DNA from: Paenibacillus_AQ nitricinens
GTDB taxonomy: Bacteria; Bacillota; Bacilli; Paenibacillales; Paenibacillaceae
Assembly: GCF_052056485.1 (NCBI RefSeq)
Contig: NZ_CP183948.1
Location: 186,001 to 250,000 of the forward strand
Reading direction: 5' to 3'
Length of the DNA stretch: 64,000 nt
In this document: piece by piece, positions 25,360 to 32,872 of the stretch
Layout of the letters: every line of letters starts with the position of its first letter
Position numbering within the stretch: position 1 is the stretch's first letter
Translations under genes and position numbers: made by a program
Notes under the pieces: model-generated
The model's database searches: none
What the model was told of the DNA's origin: nothing
Seen by the model: the letters and a program-made list of their open reading frames with translations, nothing else

Positions 25360-26151
25360 ATGGATCCTATAAACAAGATTATCCGTGAGCAGCTGGAACA
25401 GATTGAACAGGAGGAGCAAGTTACAATATTGTATGCCTGTGAATCAGGCAGCCGGGCGTGGGGATTCCCATCGCAGGACAGTGATTATGATGTGAGGTTT
25501 ATTTATCTGCATAAACCGGAATGGTACCTATCTATTTTTGATAAGCGGGATGTGATCGAGCGTCCTATTAACAATAGGCTTGATATCAATGGCTGGGATT
25601 TGCGGAAAGCACTGAATTTATTTCGGAAGTCTAATCCACCCCTGCTGGAGTGGCTGCAATCACCCATTCAATATGCAGAAAAGTACAGTATAGCAGAGAA
25701 GCTTAGAAGCATCTCCCCGTACACCTTTTCGCCGAAGTCTTGTATGTACCATTACTTAAACATGGCAAGAGGCAACTACCGGGATTATCTGCAAGGCGAG
25801 CAGGTCAAGATCAAAAAGTACTTTTATGTACTTCGTCCCGTTCTAGCCTGTGAATGGACTCACCGATATGGAGAGATGCCGCCGATGGAGTTCGATATAC
25901 TGGTAGAGCGGCTTATTCCGAAGGATGAAGAGCTGTGGCAGGTGATTCAGCAATTGCTGGCCCGGAAAAAATCCGGTGAGGAACTAGACTATGAACCGCA
26001 GCTAACCGCAATTAACGATTATTTAGAAGAACAGTTCCAAGTGTTGGATAAGGTGGCGGCGTCCTTAAATGCTAAGGAGGACAAAAGAGATCATCAGCTG
26101 GATGCTCTATTTCGAGAAGCTTTACAGGAAGTATGGGGACGGGTCTTATAG
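25360..26151 (+). CDS. Predicted nucleotidyltransferase (COG3541, YcgL-like), first gene of the RNA-repair operon
   Basis: A 263-residue protein of the DNA polymerase beta-type nucleotidyltransferase superfamily. The catalytic signature is intact: CESGSRAWGFPSQDSDYDVR (about residues 28-47), with the GS motif and the two metal-binding aspartates in DSDYD. The rest matches COG3541 (KWDLRKAL-like NGWDLRKALNLFRKSNPPLLEWLQSPI). The biochemical activity of this family is not established. GGAGGGG lies five bases before the ATG. It is 24 bases upstream of hen1 and clearly co-transcribed, so a role in handling RNA ends is likely; NMP transfer to RNA or protein is possible. Confidence 0.88.
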   Translation: MDPINKIIREQLEQIEQEEQVTILYACESGSRAWGFPSQDSDYDVRFIYLHKPEWYLSIFDKRDVIERPINNRLDINGWDLRKALNLFRKSNPPLLEWLQSPIQYAEKYSIAEKLRSISPYTFSPKSCMYHYLNMARGNYRDYLQGEQVKIKKYFYVLRPVLACEWTHRYGEMPPMEFDILVERLIPKDEELWQVIQQLLARKKSGEELDYEPQLTAINDYLEEQFQVLDKVAASLNAKEDKRDHQLDALFREALQEVWGRVL

Positions 26152-26175
26152 AAAGATTGATAGGAGGAAGATGGT

Positions 26176-27441
26176 ATGGCTATTGTACAACTGAAATCAA
26201 CGAATCCAAAATTCACTTTTTTAATTAAAAAGAATCCAGTGACAGGTATGCAGCTTCGTCCGGTTCGTCAGGGATTGGCTTATGGATGGTATTCTGACGA
26301 TGGAACTTATAACGTTTATTTTAAGGATGCAGATAACGATATATCCTACAAGCAGAACGAAAGTGAGAGCTTTGAGTATTTAAATGTCTCCCGGTTTAAT
26401 ACACCTCTATTTCCGCTTAATGCGGTCAATGAGTTTTTCTCTACACCCTTCAAAGCGCAGGATGAACGCGATGTGGAAGGATATGAGCATTCTTTTTTCA
26501 TCAATATGGTTCAGGTTGAGCGGATACACTATACTGAATTTTTCCAAAAGCATTTAAAGGGCTATACCTTCTCCTTGCAGCATCAGGCGCATAAGAGCTA
26601 TTCACTGACAATTACCACACATAAAAGCTTGTATCATCTCTTGCATGTTGTTAGTGTGTTGTCCTTGTTCTTATCCATATTTGGGGAAGAGTACATAGAT
26701 ATTTCGGATGCTATTTTGGATAAATATATCCGCAGCCTTAACGTCATTGATGCACCTTTTTATATAAGAAGTCTATTTGCAAGGAATTTCCTTACCTCTA
26801 AGGAACGGTTCAAGCGATATAAAGCCTCCATCGAACAAACGGACCAGTATTCTATTGGGCTGGAGTATGGCGGTACTGCGATGCAGCGGCGTACGTTTAT
26901 TTCAAGTGTGCTTCCATTCAATAAGTCGATTCTGGACATCGGCTGCGGAGAAGGTTTCTATGCGATACCGTTTGCCGGAAAAATAGAGAGTACCTATTAT
27001 GCGGTAGATATAGCCGAGGCGTTGCTGGAGGTTGTGAATCGGAAAGTGAAAGCTAAGGACATTGATAACATTGCAACCTTTGGCTCGCTGGACCATTTTC
27101 TAGAGTCGTACAACGGGGAGCAGGTTGATGTGATTCTAACAGAAGTTGTAGAGCACATGAGTGAAGGTGAAGCCGCAGAGCTTATTCAGCAAATTGTCGG
27201 TAATGTGAATTTCGAACAACTTATTGTGACCACACCGAATGCTGATTTCAATCGTTATTATGAGCTGGAAGGGTTCCGGCATGAAGATCATAAATGGGAA
27301 ATGGGACAGCAAGCGTTCGGGCAATGGGTTTTGGATACGGTTCAAGGTTTAGCAGTCGAGGTCGAATATTTGATGGTTGGTGACCGGGTTGGCGAGATCC
27401 GTACGACGCAATGCGCTATTGTGCGAAGAAAGGAGGAATAG
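26176..27441 (+). CDS. hen1: Hen1, 3'-terminal RNA ribose 2'-O-methyltransferase
   Basis: Methylates the 2'-OH at the 3' end of the 5' half of a broken RNA before ligation by Pnkp, so the repaired site cannot be cut again at that position. The 421-residue protein has the bacterial N-terminal Hen1 domain that activates the Pnkp ligase (about 1-235) and a C-terminal methyltransferase with SAM motif LDIGCGEG (253-260), the metal-binding EVVEH (Glu323, Glu326, His327) and the second histidine segment GFRHEDHKWEM (366-376). Spacing to pnkp is three bases, the usual bacterial pairing. AGGAGG precedes the ATG. Confidence 0.96.
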   Translation: MAIVQLKSTNPKFTFLIKKNPVTGMQLRPVRQGLAYGWYSDDGTYNVYFKDADNDISYKQNESESFEYLNVSRFNTPLFPLNAVNEFFSTPFKAQDERDVEGYEHSFFINMVQVERIHYTEFFQKHLKGYTFSLQHQAHKSYSLTITTHKSLYHLLHVVSVLSLFLSIFGEEYIDISDAILDKYIRSLNVIDAPFYIRSLFARNFLTSKERFKRYKASIEQTDQYSIGLEYGGTAMQRRTFISSVLPFNKSILDIGCGEGFYAIPFAGKIESTYYAVDIAEALLEVVNRKVKAKDIDNIATFGSLDHFLESYNGEQVDVILTEVVEHMSEGEAAELIQQIVGNVNFEQLIVTTPNADFNRYYELEGFRHEDHKWEMGQQAFGQWVLDTVQGLAVEVEYLMVGDRVGEIRTTQCAIVRRKEE

Positions 27442-27444
27442 ACA

Positions 27445-30030
27445 GTGGAAATTCAAACGCGTGTACACACCATATTTCTGCTTGTAGGAGCAACGGAATG
27501 CGGGAAATCGACTTTTGCTAAAGAAGTTCTGATCCCGCAGTTAAAACTAGAGGATGCCTCCAAAGATTTACGTACGAATGTGCAGTATTTATCCTCGGAT
27601 AGTATCCGCCAGGAGATATTGGGCTACGACTATGATAAGTATGATCAGGTTATGCTGGAGGCGAGTTCGCATACCTTTCAATTATTATTTGAGAGATTGA
27701 AGTTAGTCACTTCTTTTCCGATTAATGCGGAGTTTGTGGTGATGGATACCATTGGGCTATCCGAAGATTATCGTAGTAAAGTCCGTGAGATCGCCGGGCA
27801 AAATAATTACAATCTGGAGGTTATTCTGTTTGATTACCGCAAACGGGAGGATTACTACGTCTCGGAGCGCTCGAAGAAGCTGATCTCCAATCATTTAAAC
27901 CGGCTGAGAAAAGAAGTCCTGCCTGTTCTGTCACGGGAAGGCTACAACAAGATTCATAAGGTGCGTGCTAAAGATTTTATTCTCGAGGACGAAGATATAC
28001 CTAACCCGGACTACCGGGTGATTATACAGGATTGGGATACTTACGCATCTACGGTACTTCTACAAGCACAAGAGTATATTGTGGTTGGGGATGTTCATGA
28101 GTGTGTCGAAGAGCTTCGGGGACTATTACTTAATTACGGCTACCGGGTGCACGAAGGGAAGTTAAGCGCTACAGATAAGCTGAGTAACACCCGAGTTATT
28201 CTTGCTGGTGACTGGATTGATAAGGGCAAGCAGACGCGGGAGACGATTGAGTTCTTATTTGATAACCGCGAGCATTTCCTATTTGTTATGGGTAATCACG
28301 AGAACTTTGTTTACAAGTACGTAAAGGGTGAGATTCAAGGTACCGATCCCGAACTGCTAAGAACGTACTTTGATTCCACCCAAGTGCTTAAGGAGGATGC
28401 TGCGCTTTTTAGTAAATTTTCGGCTTTAGTAGAGCAATCCCAGCCCTTTTACCGCTATATCGGTATGCAAGGTCCTTCTTTTTATGTTACCCATGCTCCT
28501 TGCCGTAATAAGTACATTGGTAAGCTGGATACGAATTCACTACGCCATCAGCGTAACTTTCGGCTGGATCGTGAGGTTTCCTTTGAGGAACAGCTTGATT
28601 TCCTAAAGCAAGAGGCTGTTAGTAATCACCCCTTTCATCTCTTCGGACATATTGCAGCCAAGCAGACTTTTCGGATCAAAAACAAACTCCACCTCGACAC
28701 AGGGAGTGCGCAGGGTAATGAACTAACTTCTGTTCGCATGTCGTTTAAACCTTTCTATAAAAGTCAAAAATCGCATGTGACTACGGTGCACGAAGAGCTA
28801 CCTATCCTGTTCCGGGCTGAGCAAACCGTATCCTTGTTAGAGCTTGATTATGAGTCTGTGCGCAGACTGCAGTATTCCTCGCAGAACCGGGTCAACTTCA
28901 TCTCCGGGACGATGTCACCTGCGGATAAGGATGTGGCTGCCGGTGAGCTTGAGTCTCTGCGAAAAGGGTTGGATTATTTTGCCGAGCGTCGTATATCTGA
29001 AGTCGTCCTGCAGCCTAAATATATGGGATCACGCTGTAGTGTGTACCTTTATCGGGATATAGAGCAGTGTTACGCAATTAGCCGGAACGGCTATAAGGTT
29101 CAGGCGGTCGATCTAACGCCCATCTACGAACAGCTGCTTCATAAATTCGGAACCTATATGGCTGAGCAGGGGATTGGTGTGCTTTTACTGGATGGCGAGC
29201 TGCTACCTTGGAAAGCGCTTGGGGATGGGTTAATTGAGCGTAAGTTCCAGCCGATTGGCAAGGCGCTGGAGACAGAGCTGGATTTCCTAAGACAATATGG
29301 ATTTGAGGAGTCACTGGGTAAACTGATACAGGATTTTGAAGTAAGCGGGTTTGAACAAGACCAGCACCATATGTCGAAAGAGGCGCTTAACAATAACTAT
29401 GGGTCTCATGTTTACCAGACTTTTAAGCATGTGCGTGACATAAGAGAATCGTATGTAGATCTTGACCAGCGTGACGAAGCCTACCGGGTATATAAGCAGC
29501 AGCTGGAGCTATATGCGGGTGATGCGGAATTAGCATACAAACCTTTTGCAATCCTGAAGGAAGTGCTGGAGAATGGCGATGAACGGGTACCTGACGGCAA
29601 AACCTCCGAACTATACCGGTTCTTAAATGATGATGAATTTCTGATTCTGGACATGAATGAGCCCGATGCTTACATCAGGGCAGAGGCGTATTTCGCAAAG
29701 ATAACGCTAGAGAAACATATGGAGGGAATTGTAATCAAACCGGAGCAAGAACAGCAGGGGGTAGTCCCATATATGAAGGTCCGCAATCCGGGCTACTTGT
29801 CGATCATCTACGGGTACGACTACAAGTTTCCACATAAGTATGCCAAGCTGATGAAGCAGAAGAATATCGCTCCTAAGCTTCGTACGTCCTTAATTGAGCA
29901 CCGGCTGGGCAGACAAATGCTAGAAGTGAAGCTGGGTGAGATTTCGTCTGCCAACGAGGTCTACAAGCAAATTGCGGCAAACTTGTTATTCGAGGTAACG
30001 AAAGAGAAAGCGATCGACCCGAGGTTGTAG
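27445..30030 (+). CDS. pnkp: Pnkp, bifunctional polynucleotide kinase-phosphatase with ligase domain
   Basis: RNA end-healing and sealing enzyme. In 861 residues: an N-terminal P-loop kinase (GATECGKST at 15-23) that phosphorylates 5'-OH ends; a metallophosphoesterase (GDVHE 215-219, GDWIDKG 255-261, GNHE 283-286, THAP 349-352, GHI 401-403) that removes 2',3'-cyclic phosphate; and a C-terminal adenylyltransferase with nucleophile Lys525 in KYMGSR and the downstream EGIVIKP motif. The ligase depends on Hen1 for full activity, as known from Clostridium thermocellum. Translation starts at GTG 27445; its AAGGAGG site is inside the end of hen1. Confidence 0.96.
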   Translation: MEIQTRVHTIFLLVGATECGKSTFAKEVLIPQLKLEDASKDLRTNVQYLSSDSIRQEILGYDYDKYDQVMLEASSHTFQLLFERLKLVTSFPINAEFVVMDTIGLSEDYRSKVREIAGQNNYNLEVILFDYRKREDYYVSERSKKLISNHLNRLRKEVLPVLSREGYNKIHKVRAKDFILEDEDIPNPDYRVIIQDWDTYASTVLLQAQEYIVVGDVHECVEELRGLLLNYGYRVHEGKLSATDKLSNTRVILAGDWIDKGKQTRETIEFLFDNREHFLFVMGNHENFVYKYVKGEIQGTDPELLRTYFDSTQVLKEDAALFSKFSALVEQSQPFYRYIGMQGPSFYVTHAPCRNKYIGKLDTNSLRHQRNFRLDREVSFEEQLDFLKQEAVSNHPFHLFGHIAAKQTFRIKNKLHLDTGSAQGNELTSVRMSFKPFYKSQKSHVTTVHEELPILFRAEQTVSLLELDYESVRRLQYSSQNRVNFISGTMSPADKDVAAGELESLRKGLDYFAERRISEVVLQPKYMGSRCSVYLYRDIEQCYAISRNGYKVQAVDLTPIYEQLLHKFGTYMAEQGIGVLLLDGELLPWKALGDGLIERKFQPIGKALETELDFLRQYGFEESLGKLIQDFEVSGFEQDQHHMSKEALNNNYGSHVYQTFKHVRDIRESYVDLDQRDEAYRVYKQQLELYAGDAELAYKPFAILKEVLENGDERVPDGKTSELYRFLNDDEFLILDMNEPDAYIRAEAYFAKITLEKHMEGIVIKPEQEQQGVVPYMKVRNPGYLSIIYGYDYKFPHKYAKLMKQKNIAPKLRTSLIEHRLGRQMLEVKLGEISSANEVYKQIAANLLFEVTKEKAIDPRL

Positions 30031-30077
30031 AGGATTGTTTTGGGTGAAGAAACTTGGGTTGCCAATTATGAGTTCAG

Positions 30078-30112
30078 GCTGTCGGGAAGGTCCCGGGAGT
30101 CTTTTTTTGTCT
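30078..30112 (+). terminator. Weak terminator after pnkp
   Basis: A short CGGGA/TCCCG hairpin with extra pairs is followed by TTTTTTTG. Confidence 0.5.
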
Positions 30113-30262
30113 GGGGAGAAGCACAACAAGGAAAATATATTTGAAGCGGACTCACCTATAGAGATGTCTTTTTATATGCAGCTTCTGTTATGAATACATG
30201 GACATATTAGTACGATTTGATAAGATGTACTTACTTAATGAGTTGATTATAGGAGGAATCTA

Positions 30263-31189
30263 ATGAGTAAATATAAAATCCATAGCGACTTTGAACCCTA
30301 TGAAAAGAGAGCACTTCCCTTAAATCCATTGTTATTGCCAATTTTAAATAAACTCATAGCGAGAAGTTTGAAAAAATTCAACTCTGCTGAAGGTGTGAAG
30401 GTAACGAAAAAAGTTATTTCAGGCTATAAAGACGGAAGCGTTCAGCTGACAATAATTGAACCTGAGGGTATATCCCAAAACGCTCCCTGCCTTATTTACA
30501 TTCATGGAGGAGCCTTTGTCCTAAAGGCAGCACCTTCCCATATCCATTGGGCCTGTGAGTATGCTTCAAAGACACCTTGCAAAGTAATATTTGTGGATTA
30601 TAGATTAGCCCCGAAGTACGCTTTCCCATATGGCGTTGAAGATTGCTATGCAGCATTTGAATATGCGAGCGATCATGCGGATGCCTTAGGCATTGATAGG
30701 AGTAGAATTGCTATAGGTGGGGATAGTGCAGGTGGGGCGCTTGCTGCTGCAGTGACTCTAATGGCTCGCGATAGGCAGGCGCCTCCTATTTGTTTTCAAA
30801 TGTTACTCTATCCAGTGACAGATGCAAGACAGACTACGGAATCCATTAAAGAGTTTACAGACACACCTCTGTGGAACTCTAAGCTTAATGAGAAGATGTG
30901 GAAGCTATATCTCAAGAATGGAGTAGCAGCTGGCAAGAGAGCATATGCGTCTCCTATGGAAGCAACTTCATTAAAAGGTTTGCCTAATGCTTATGTTGAA
31001 ATTACGGAGTTTGATTGTTTGCGAGACGAAGGAATTCATTACGCAGAAGCCTTACAAGAATGTGGAGTTCAGGTTGAATTGTATCACACCAAAGGAACCA
31101 TTCATGGATACGATATAGCGGAAAAAAGCGAAATTGTGCAGCAGAGTGTAGCGAGAAGAATTGAAGCTTTACGAGGAGCTTTTAAGTAG
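30263..31189 (+). CDS. Alpha/beta hydrolase, HSL-type esterase/lipase
   Basis: A 308-residue esterase of the hormone-sensitive-lipase family. It has the oxyanion motif HGGAF (81-85, HGGG type), the nucleophile Ser155 in GGDSAGG, the acidic residue in EFDCLRDE and the catalytic histidine in TIHGYD. There is no signal peptide, so it acts in the cytosol, probably on short-chain acyl esters. AGGAGG precedes the ATG. It has its own terminator and no functional link to its neighbours that I can see. Confidence 0.92.
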   Translation: MSKYKIHSDFEPYEKRALPLNPLLLPILNKLIARSLKKFNSAEGVKVTKKVISGYKDGSVQLTIIEPEGISQNAPCLIYIHGGAFVLKAAPSHIHWACEYASKTPCKVIFVDYRLAPKYAFPYGVEDCYAAFEYASDHADALGIDRSRIAIGGDSAGGALAAAVTLMARDRQAPPICFQMLLYPVTDARQTTESIKEFTDTPLWNSKLNEKMWKLYLKNGVAAGKRAYASPMEATSLKGLPNAYVEITEFDCLRDEGIHYAEALQECGVQVELYHTKGTIHGYDIAEKSEIVQQSVARRIEALRGAFK

Positions 31190-31196
31190 AAAAGGA

Positions 31197-31249
31197 GAAT
31201 CAAGCCGTGAGTATCTTTTCGATGATCCGCGTGGTTGATTCTTTTTTGT
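31197..31249 (+). terminator. Terminator after the esterase gene
   Basis: GAATCAA/TTGATTC stem extended by CC/GG with one bulge and a long loop, followed by TTTTTTG. Confidence 0.75.
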
Positions 31250-31398
31250 TTTATATCCACAAAATGTAAAATGTCATATGATAATTTGATGACTGCTGTC
31301 ACTATTTATCTTAAATTAAAACAATTACAATAAAGGATAGTCCTGAATTTTTAACTTTTATCCTAAAAAGAATTATTCACTCACACTGGAGGTCTCTC

Positions 31399-32088
31399 TT
31401 GAAGGTGAACCCACAACTGTTGCGCGATTTCCCGTTCTTTGAAAAATTGGATGATGAATATTTAGCTGAAATTTCCAAGCTATGTAGTGAGCGTACATAT
31501 ATAAAAGGAGAATCCATCTTTTTTGAAGGGGAAGAGGGAGAGGAGTTCTATCTTATTATCTCTGGAGTTGTTCAAATTTATCAAGATAACCACTCTAGGG
31601 ATGTAATCCTTTCTATTTTTAGAGAAGGTGATTTCTTTGGAGAGATGGCTTTGCTACAAAATGAAAGAGCACGCTCTGCTTCTGCAAGGACCATCGAGAA
31701 ATCCACCTTATGTATTCTGAAAAAACGCGATTTCATTCCCTTATTAAAAAGTAATCCGGAAATACTAATCGGCATTTTGGAAACAGCGTTAGATCGTCTG
31801 CGTGATGCCAATAAATTAATCACAGACTTAACCGTTATCGATGTGCGTACGCGCATTGCTCGCGTGTTGTTGCGTCTAACGGAACAGCATGGAGTGTCCT
31901 CTGATGATGGTGTTCTTATCGATTTGAAACTGACGCATCAACATCTGGCGGATATGACAGGAACGGCACGTGAGACAGTGACGAAATCATTGCTTGGATT
32001 GCAGGATGAGCAGTTAATACGGATTGATCAGAGGAAAATACTCGTGTGTAACACAGATAGACTTAGAAATATACTCGACGTCATTTGA
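31399..32088 (+). CDS. Crp/Fnr-family transcriptional regulator
   Basis: A 229-residue regulator. The N-terminal cyclic-nucleotide-binding-type domain (about 12-130) includes GDFFGEMALLQNERARSASA, the phosphate-binding cassette with conserved Glu and Arg. The C-terminal winged helix (about 145-225) includes THQHLADMTGTARETVTKSL. No iron-sulfur cysteine cluster is seen, so it is not an FNR oxygen sensor. Start: TTG 31399, six bases after GGAGG; a GTG two codons later is an alternative. The next two genes, one of them with two similar ligand-binding domains, may be its targets. Confidence 0.92.
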   Translation: MKVNPQLLRDFPFFEKLDDEYLAEISKLCSERTYIKGESIFFEGEEGEEFYLIISGVVQIYQDNHSRDVILSIFREGDFFGEMALLQNERARSASARTIEKSTLCILKKRDFIPLLKSNPEILIGILETALDRLRDANKLITDLTVIDVRTRIARVLLRLTEQHGVSSDDGVLIDLKLTHQHLADMTGTARETVTKSLLGLQDEQLIRIDQRKILVCNTDRLRNILDVI

Positions 32089-32117
32089 GCTTGAATATAT
32101 GGGAATTGTAATTGGGG

Positions 32118-32150
32118 TTACAGACTGTAAATCACCCTAAATGATATAAC
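32118..32150 (+). promoter_or_regulatory. Promoter with 13-bp palindrome upstream of the membrane protein/PrsW pair
   Basis: The perfect palindrome TTACAGACTGTAA (32118-32130) overlaps the -35 position of an extended -10 element, TGATATAAC (32142-32150). It is a candidate site for the adjacent Crp/Fnr protein. Confidence 0.45.
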
Positions 32151-32232
32151 ATTATTAACAAAGAACGCGTTCGTTTGGCTTTATGAATCGTGATGACACA
32201 ATGACCATCCATAAACGAAAAGAGGAAATGGA

Positions 32233-32859
32233 ATGAGTGTGAAAAAATTGGTTTTATCTATGTCCGGTACTTTTGTGCTGGGGATCATTGTAGGAGGGGC
32301 TTTGTTATATAACAATTCGGTTTATAACTCCGTTAAAGATGCCCTGAATGGAAATGCCACGCAAAATTCGGTAGGCAGTGTGAATGGAGTGGGTGGTATG
32401 ACACAGGTTAACATTCAGGACATGGATCTTGAAACAGCAATGATGGCTGTACAATCGAGTCGTGCAAGTATGTTAGACGAGCAGCTGAAAGATCAAATCG
32501 CAGCTGTACAAGCCAAGAATGAAACAATCTCACAACTGAATCAATTGCTAGGAGTGATCAATGAAGAGCTGGGGAAGCTTCCTTCAGGTGCTGAGGCCGG
32601 CTCTGCTGTAAAGCTGACAGATGACAAGGGGGCCATGTTTACTGCTATGGGTATGGCTATACCGCAAAACAAAGGAGAGCTTGAGAATCTGTTGGGACAA
32701 ATCAAGTCAAAGATTGATAGTGCAAGTAATAGTCAGCAAATGGATATGCTGCGCCTGCAAAGTTTATCGAATAAACGTAACGAAGCTTTTGATGTAATGA
32801 CGAATTTTGTTAAAAAAATGCAGGATTCCAGAAGTAGTATTATAGGAAATATGCGGTGA
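32233..32859 (+). CDS. Membrane-anchored coiled-coil protein, unknown function
   Basis: A 208-residue protein with one N-terminal membrane helix (about 7-26, LSMSGTFVLGIIVGGALLY), a Gly/Asn/Ser spacer and an extracytoplasmic-looking helical body (about 70-200) rich in Gln and Lys with heptad-like spacing. No family is recognised. An AGAGGAAATGGA site precedes the ATG. It ends 13 bases before the cNMP-PrsW gene, so the two are almost certainly co-transcribed; it could be a partner or a substrate of that protease, which is an inference. Confidence 0.85.
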   Translation: MSVKKLVLSMSGTFVLGIIVGGALLYNNSVYNSVKDALNGNATQNSVGSVNGVGGMTQVNIQDMDLETAMMAVQSSRASMLDEQLKDQIAAVQAKNETISQLNQLLGVINEELGKLPSGAEAGSAVKLTDDKGAMFTAMGMAIPQNKGELENLLGQIKSKIDSASNSQQMDMLRLQSLSNKRNEAFDVMTNFVKKMQDSRSSIIGNMR

Positions 32860-32872
32860 TGAGTTAAAAACT

